Below, one piece after another: positions 60,444-64,000 of a DNA stretch of 64,000 bases. Numbering within the stretch: the stretch's first letter is position 1; the number at the start of each line of letters is the position of its first letter. The position numbers and the translations under genes were made by a program. Source of the DNA: Alphaproteobacteria bacterium 32-64-14 (lineage in GTDB: Bacteria; Pseudomonadota; Alphaproteobacteria; Caulobacterales; Hyphomonadaceae); assembly GCA_002280725.1 (NCBI GenBank), contig NCEM01000002.1:1-64000 (forward strand), written 5' to 3'. The notes beneath the pieces were generated by a model. That model did not search any database, had not been told where the DNA came from, and saw only the letters and a program-made list of their open reading frames with translations.

Positions 60444-61136
60444 ATGACGGAACATACGGTCAGGTCGTTCTCGCAGGATCTGGAGGAACTCTCCGGTGAT
60501 CTCGCCCGTATGGGCGGTCTTGCGGAAGACATGCTTTCGGACGCGATCCAGGCCATCGCCTCGCGCGATCTCGCGCTCGCTGAAACGGTCGTCGCGCGCG
60601 ATCCGCAGATCGATCACCTGCAGGTGGAAGTCGAGAAGAAGATCCTGCGGCTCCTTGCACTTCGCCAGCCGCTGGCACGCGACCTGCGCCAGACGATTTC
60701 GGCGCTCAAGATCGCGACCGAACTCGAGCGTATCGGCGACCTTGGCAAGAGCATCGCCAAGCGCGTGAAGCTGATCGACGGCATCGAGCCGGCGAACGCG
60801 CTGAAGGGCGTTGCGCGCATGGGCCGCCTGGTGACGGCGCAGCTGAAGCGCGTGCTCGACGCCTACACGGCGCAGGAAACGGATGCGGCCAACAAGGTGT
60901 GGTCGCGCGACGAGGAAGTGGACGAGCACTACCAGTCGCTGTTCCGCGAAGTCGTCACCTACATGATCGAAGATCCGCGCACGATCTCCGCCTGCGCGCA
61001 TCTGCTTTTTGTCGCCAAGAATCTGGAACGGATCGGCGACCACTGCACGAACATCGCCGAGGAAATCCACTTCCTCGTCACCGGCGAGCAGCTCCCCGTC
61101 GAAAGGCCGAAAGTCGATGCCCTCAACAGCAACTGA
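60444..61136 (+). CDS. phoU: Phosphate signalling regulator PhoU
   Basis: A 230-residue protein with two PhoU helical repeats (about residues 15-105 and 120-210) each with the E/D-rich metal motifs (ELERIGDLGKSIAK, NLERIGDHCTNIAE). It links Pst transporter state to PhoR activity and down-regulates the Pho regulon when phosphate is plentiful. The start has gaggaggcaaggac upstream. It overlaps the probable phoB start by 20 bp. Confidence 0.95.
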   Translation: MTEHTVRSFSQDLEELSGDLARMGGLAEDMLSDAIQAIASRDLALAETVVARDPQIDHLQVEVEKKILRLLALRQPLARDLRQTISALKIATELERIGDLGKSIAKRVKLIDGIEPANALKGVARMGRLVTAQLKRVLDAYTAQETDAANKVWSRDEEVDEHYQSLFREVVTYMIEDPRTISACAHLLFVAKNLERIGDHCTNIAEEIHFLVTGEQLPVERPKVDALNSN

Positions 61137-61854
61137 CCTGGAACGCCCGCCCATGCGCCCCGCCGCCGCCACGCGGCCCTACGCACTGATCGTCGAGGAC
61201 GAGGCGCCGCTGGTCGAACTGATCCGCTACAACCTCGTCAAGGAAGGCTATGAGGTCACGACGGCGACCGATGGCGAGGAAGCCCTCCTGCTGATCGAGG
61301 AGCGCCAGCCGGACATCGTGCTGCTCGACTGGATGCTGCCCAAGCTCGCCGGCATCGAGGTTGCCCGCCGCCTGCGCTCGAAGGCCGCCACACGCAACCT
61401 GCCGATCATCATGCTGACGGCGCGCGCCGAGGAAAGCGACCGCATCCGCGGCCTCGATATCGGCGCTGACGACTATATGACCAAGCCGTTCTCGATGTCG
61501 GAGCTGACTGCGCGTATCCGCGCCGTGATGCGCCGCATCCGCCCGGCGCTGGCTGAGGATGTTGTGGTGGTGGGCGATATCTCCATCGACCGCGCGGCGC
61601 ACAAGGTGACGCGCGGTGGCGCCGATGTGCACCTGGGGCCGACAGAATTCCGTCTGCTCGACTATTTCATCCAGCATCCCGGCCGCGTGTTCAGCCGCGA
61701 ACAGCTGCTCGATGCGGTGTGGGGCTCTGACGTCTATGTCGAGACGCGCACAGTCGACGTGCATATCGGGCGCCTCCGCAAGGCGCTGAGCAAGGGCGGG
61801 GCGGATGATCCGATCCGCACCGTGCGCTCGGCCGGCTACGCGCTGAACGTCTAG
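61117..61854 (+). CDS. phoB: Phosphate regulon response regulator PhoB
   Basis: A 245-residue OmpR-type regulator. The receiver (about 20-135) has LIVEDEAPLV, LLDWMLP (Asp71) and MLTARAEE and YMTKPFS, and the C-terminal winged helix (about 145-240) has LLDAVWGSDVYVETRTVDVHIGRLRK. The start at 61117 overlaps phoU by 20 bp; an ATG at 61153 is also possible. It would be phosphorylated by the PhoR-like kinase and turn on Pho genes. Confidence 0.93.
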   Translation: MPSTATDLERPPMRPAAATRPYALIVEDEAPLVELIRYNLVKEGYEVTTATDGEEALLLIEERQPDIVLLDWMLPKLAGIEVARRLRSKAATRNLPIIMLTARAEESDRIRGLDIGADDYMTKPFSMSELTARIRAVMRRIRPALAEDVVVVGDISIDRAAHKVTRGGADVHLGPTEFRLLDYFIQHPGRVFSREQLLDAVWGSDVYVETRTVDVHIGRLRKALSKGGADDPIRTVRSAGYALNV

Positions 61855-61900
61855 GGCGGATCAATTCGGCCCGCCTCGTGGCGCCATCCGCTCGCTTCGC

Positions 61901-61960
61901 GGGCAGCCCCTTCCGTCATGCTTCGCATGCCACCTTCCCCAGCTGCGCTGGGGCAGGACC
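61901..61960. repeat. Intergenic copy of the thiC-inserted repeat family
   Basis: It contains ggcagccccttccgtcatgc, gccaccttcccc and agctgcgctggggcagga, matching the element in thiC (2121-2185). It lies between phoB and the convergent GNAT gene. Confidence 0.75.
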
Positions 61961-61976
61961 ACAAACCAGAAGACGG

Positions 61977-62399
61977 CTAGTCCATCTCCAGCGCGAACAT
62001 CGTTATGGTGTCGTGCGTGAACGCCTGCGCCGCGTAGAAGCCCTGCGCGCCGCCATTGTTGTTTTCTGTCGCGACCCACGCATAGGTGCAGCCTTGGCGC
62101 TTGCCCCAGCCCAGCATGCGCGCCATCAGCGCAGAGGCGATGCCGCGCCGCTGGTGCGAGGGGGCTGTGCCCAGATTGTCGATGTAGAGATCCGGCGCGC
62201 GATCCGGCTGCAGGTGAACGCTGCCGCGAATCTGGCCGACGACGAGCGGGCCGTCCGTGGCGACGAACATCGCGTGCAGCGGGGCGGTTGCGTAGGCGGC
62301 GAGATGCGCGGGGTCGATGGCGTGGTCGAACACGTCTGGATCGACATGGTCGAGCAGGGCCATGTTGGCGGGGGTGATGTGGTGGATGGCGGCGCTCAT
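61977..62399 (-). CDS. GNAT family N-acetyltransferase
   Basis: A 140-residue acetyltransferase. The acetyl-CoA loop HQRRGIASALMARML and the C-terminal YAWVATENNNGGAQGFYAAQAF define the fold. The start MSAAIHHITP has GAAAGG about 8 nt upstream. The substrate is unknown. It converges with phoB and is divergent from purB. Confidence 0.85.
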   Translation of the reverse strand: MSAAIHHITPANMALLDHVDPDVFDHAIDPAHLAAYATAPLHAMFVATDGPLVVGQIRGSVHLQPDRAPDLYIDNLGTAPSHQRRGIASALMARMLGWGKRQGCTYAWVATENNNGGAQGFYAAQAFTHDTITMFALEMD

Positions 62400-62446
62400 G
62401 TGGAGCCTTTCAGTCTTGTCCACAGGGTAGGGCCTGCGCCACGTCC

Positions 62447-62510
62447 TGTCATTCCGGGCGCGCCGCAGGCGGGACTGGCAGTTTCAGGGTGTCTCTGAAG
62501 CGGGATGACA
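62447..62510. repeat. Palindromic repeat (gtcattcc family)
   Basis: The end arms tgtcattcc (62447-62455) and gggatgaca (62502-62510) are complementary with one G-T pair. It sits just upstream of purB and shares end words with 33981-34097 and 63893-63921. Confidence 0.7.
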
Positions 62511-62559
62511 AGCCGCGTTCACCGTCATAAAGCCTCCGCAACACGCCCCGGAGCCGCCC

Positions 62560-63870
62560 ATGATCCCCCGCTATGCCCGTCCCGAGATGGTTGAGATCTG
62601 GGAGCCGGAAAGCCGCTATGCGATCTGGCTCGAGATCGAGACGCTGGCGGCCGAGGCGATGGCGGAACTCGGCATGATCCCGGCCGATGTGCCCAAAGCC
62701 GTGCGGGAGCGCGGCGGCTTCGACGTGGCGCGGATCGACGAGATCGAGCGCGAAGTGAAGCACGATGTGATCGCGTTCCTCACGTCCGTTTCCGAGCATG
62801 TGGGCGAAGAAGCCCGCTTCCTCCACCTCGGCATGACATCGTCGGACGTGCTCGACACCTGCCTAGCGGTGCAGCTGCAGCAGGCGAGCGACATTCTGCT
62901 CAAGGGCATGGATCGCGTGCTCGCCGCGCTGAAGAAGCGGGCGCTGGAGCACAAGCTGACGCCCACGATTGGTCGCAGTCATGGCATTCATGCGGAGCCG
63001 ACGACGTTTGGCGTCAAGCTCGCGGGCTTCCACGCCGAGTTTGCGCGGGGCCGGAAGCGCCTTGAAACGGCGCGTGCGGAAATCTCGACCTGCGCCATCT
63101 CGGGCGCGGTGGGCACATTCGCGAACATTGATCCCCGTATTGAGGAAATGGTCGCGGCCAGAATTGGGCTGGCTGTCGAGCCGGTGTCGACGCAGGTGAT
63201 CCCGCGCGACCGGCATGCGGCCTACTTTGCGGCGCTGGGCGTCATTGCGTCGAGCATCGAGCGCCTGGCGACGGAGGTCCGGCACCTGCAGCGCACGGAA
63301 GTGCTTGAGGCTGAGGAGTTCTTCTCCGAAGGGCAGAAGGGCTCGTCCGCCATGCCTCACAAGCGCAATCCGGTGTTGACGGAAAACCTCACCGGTCTTG
63401 CGCGCCTTGTGCGCTCGTCGGTCGTGCCGGCGATGGAGAATGTGGCGCTGTGGCATGAGCGCGATATCTCGCACTCGTCCGTTGAGCGCGGCATCGGGCC
63501 GGACGCCACCATCCACCTCGACTTTGCGCTCAACCGTCTCGCGGGCGTGATCGAGAACCTGCTGGTCTATCCGGAGAACATGCTAGCCAACCTCAACAGG
63601 CTCGGAGGTCTCCATAATTCGCAGCGTGTGCTGCTGGCGCTGGTGGAAAAGGGTGCAAGCCGCGAGGATGCGTATCGCCTCGTGCAGCGCAACGCGATGA
63701 AGGTGTGGCGCGATGCGGGCCGCAAGGACGGCGACTTCCTCCGCAATCTAGAAGGCGATGCGGATGTCACGAAGCATCTGACTGCTGCAGAACTCGGCGA
63801 TATGTTTGACCTCGACTATCACTTCAAGGGTGTCGACGTGATCTTTGCGCGGGTGTTTGGGGCGGCTTGA
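62560..63870 (+). CDS. purB: Adenylosuccinate lyase
   Basis: A 436-residue enzyme of purine synthesis, acting at the SAICAR and adenylosuccinate steps. It carries the family signature GSSAMPHKRNP, the TSSDVLDT block, GRSHGIHAEPTTFG and HERDISHSSVERG. The length matches the short bacterial type. ggag precedes the start. It is the last gene of the window. Confidence 0.97.
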   Translation: MIPRYARPEMVEIWEPESRYAIWLEIETLAAEAMAELGMIPADVPKAVRERGGFDVARIDEIEREVKHDVIAFLTSVSEHVGEEARFLHLGMTSSDVLDTCLAVQLQQASDILLKGMDRVLAALKKRALEHKLTPTIGRSHGIHAEPTTFGVKLAGFHAEFARGRKRLETARAEISTCAISGAVGTFANIDPRIEEMVAARIGLAVEPVSTQVIPRDRHAAYFAALGVIASSIERLATEVRHLQRTEVLEAEEFFSEGQKGSSAMPHKRNPVLTENLTGLARLVRSSVVPAMENVALWHERDISHSSVERGIGPDATIHLDFALNRLAGVIENLLVYPENMLANLNRLGGLHNSQRVLLALVEKGASREDAYRLVQRNAMKVWRDAGRKDGDFLRNLEGDADVTKHLTAAELGDMFDLDYHFKGVDVIFARVFGAA

Positions 63871-63892
63871 TTCAGCGAGCTATCCCCACTGA

Positions 63893-63921
63893 GTCATTCT
63901 CGGGACAAGCCCGAGAATGAC
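63893..63921. repeat. Palindromic hairpin after purB (gtcattc family)
   Basis: Perfect 12-bp arms gtcattctcggg (63893-63904) and cccgagaatgac (63910-63921) surround a 5-nt loop. It shares the gtcatt/aatgac end words with the elements at 33981 and 62447. No T-tract follows. Confidence 0.8.
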
Positions 63922-63963
63922 GCCGTGTGTTGAGGGGGCAGGTCTGCAGTCCGAACAAAACAT

Positions 63964-63993
63964 GGGCCGGAGTCCACACCCGGACTCCGGCCC
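63964..63993. repeat. Hairpin near the window end
   Basis: Arms gggccggagtcc (63964-63975) and ggactccggccc (63982-63993) are perfect complements with a 6-nt loop (acaccc). It may terminate the purB transcript or belong to a repeat; the T-run is missing. Confidence 0.6.
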
Positions 63994-64000
63994 AAGGCCA

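Overview
The window is a GC-rich (roughly 65%) chromosomal segment from an alphaproteobacterium, most likely of the Hyphomonadaceae/Caulobacterales type. This rests on the gene families seen (DUF5076, DUF6607-like and CspA-DUF1294 proteins, many TonB receptors and lipoproteins, a PstB-PhoU-PhoB module) and on intergenic palindromic repeats of a style common in that group. No rRNA, tRNA, CRISPR array or complete insertion sequence was seen. The assignment is by recognition of protein motifs, not by database search.

Layout. 1-2 kb: repeat-rich DNA and an AT-richer Fic gene. 2-6.3 kb: a minus-strand operon under a TPP riboswitch, with three related two-TM/PH-like membrane proteins, a four-TM protein and thiC. 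6.5-13.8 kb: small membrane and secreted proteins, a persulfide dioxygenase-rhodanese fusion, a Doc/AbrB toxin-antitoxin pair, a GNAT gene and a truncated DUF1697 gene. 14-24.4 kb: FATP-type acyl-CoA synthetase, lipoproteins, SelO, and a four-PAS hybrid histidine kinase. 24.4-36 kb: acetyl-CoA synthetase, a Baeyer-Villiger-type monooxygenase, ferredoxin-NADP reductase, an orphan RND adaptor, a repeat cluster and a GT39-like glycosyltransferase. 36-44.4 kb: a large Oar-like TonB receptor, the agmatine-to-putrescine pair aguA-aguB, murI, a patatin, and a DUF4160/DUF2442-HTH pair preceded by a tandem palindromic operator. 44.4-51 kb: a coupled ATP-grasp and FolC/Mur-type ligase pair and two M13 metallopeptidases. 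51-64 kb: phoR, an iron/heme-type cluster with Fur-like boxes (TonB receptor, DUF4198, exported CbiX-like protein, DUF6607), an indoleamine dioxygenase, pstB-phoU-phoB, a GNAT gene and purB.

How it fits together. Three clusters have visible regulatory DNA: the TPP riboswitch operon, the Fur-like divergent iron cluster, and the DUF4160/DUF2442 module. They are the best candidates for undescribed biology, together with the ATP-grasp/FolC-like pair. The phosphate module is present only in part: phoR lies about 8 kb from pstB-phoU-phoB and no pstSCA genes are in the window. Palindromic repeats of at least three families are scattered between genes, and one copy lies in frame inside thiC.
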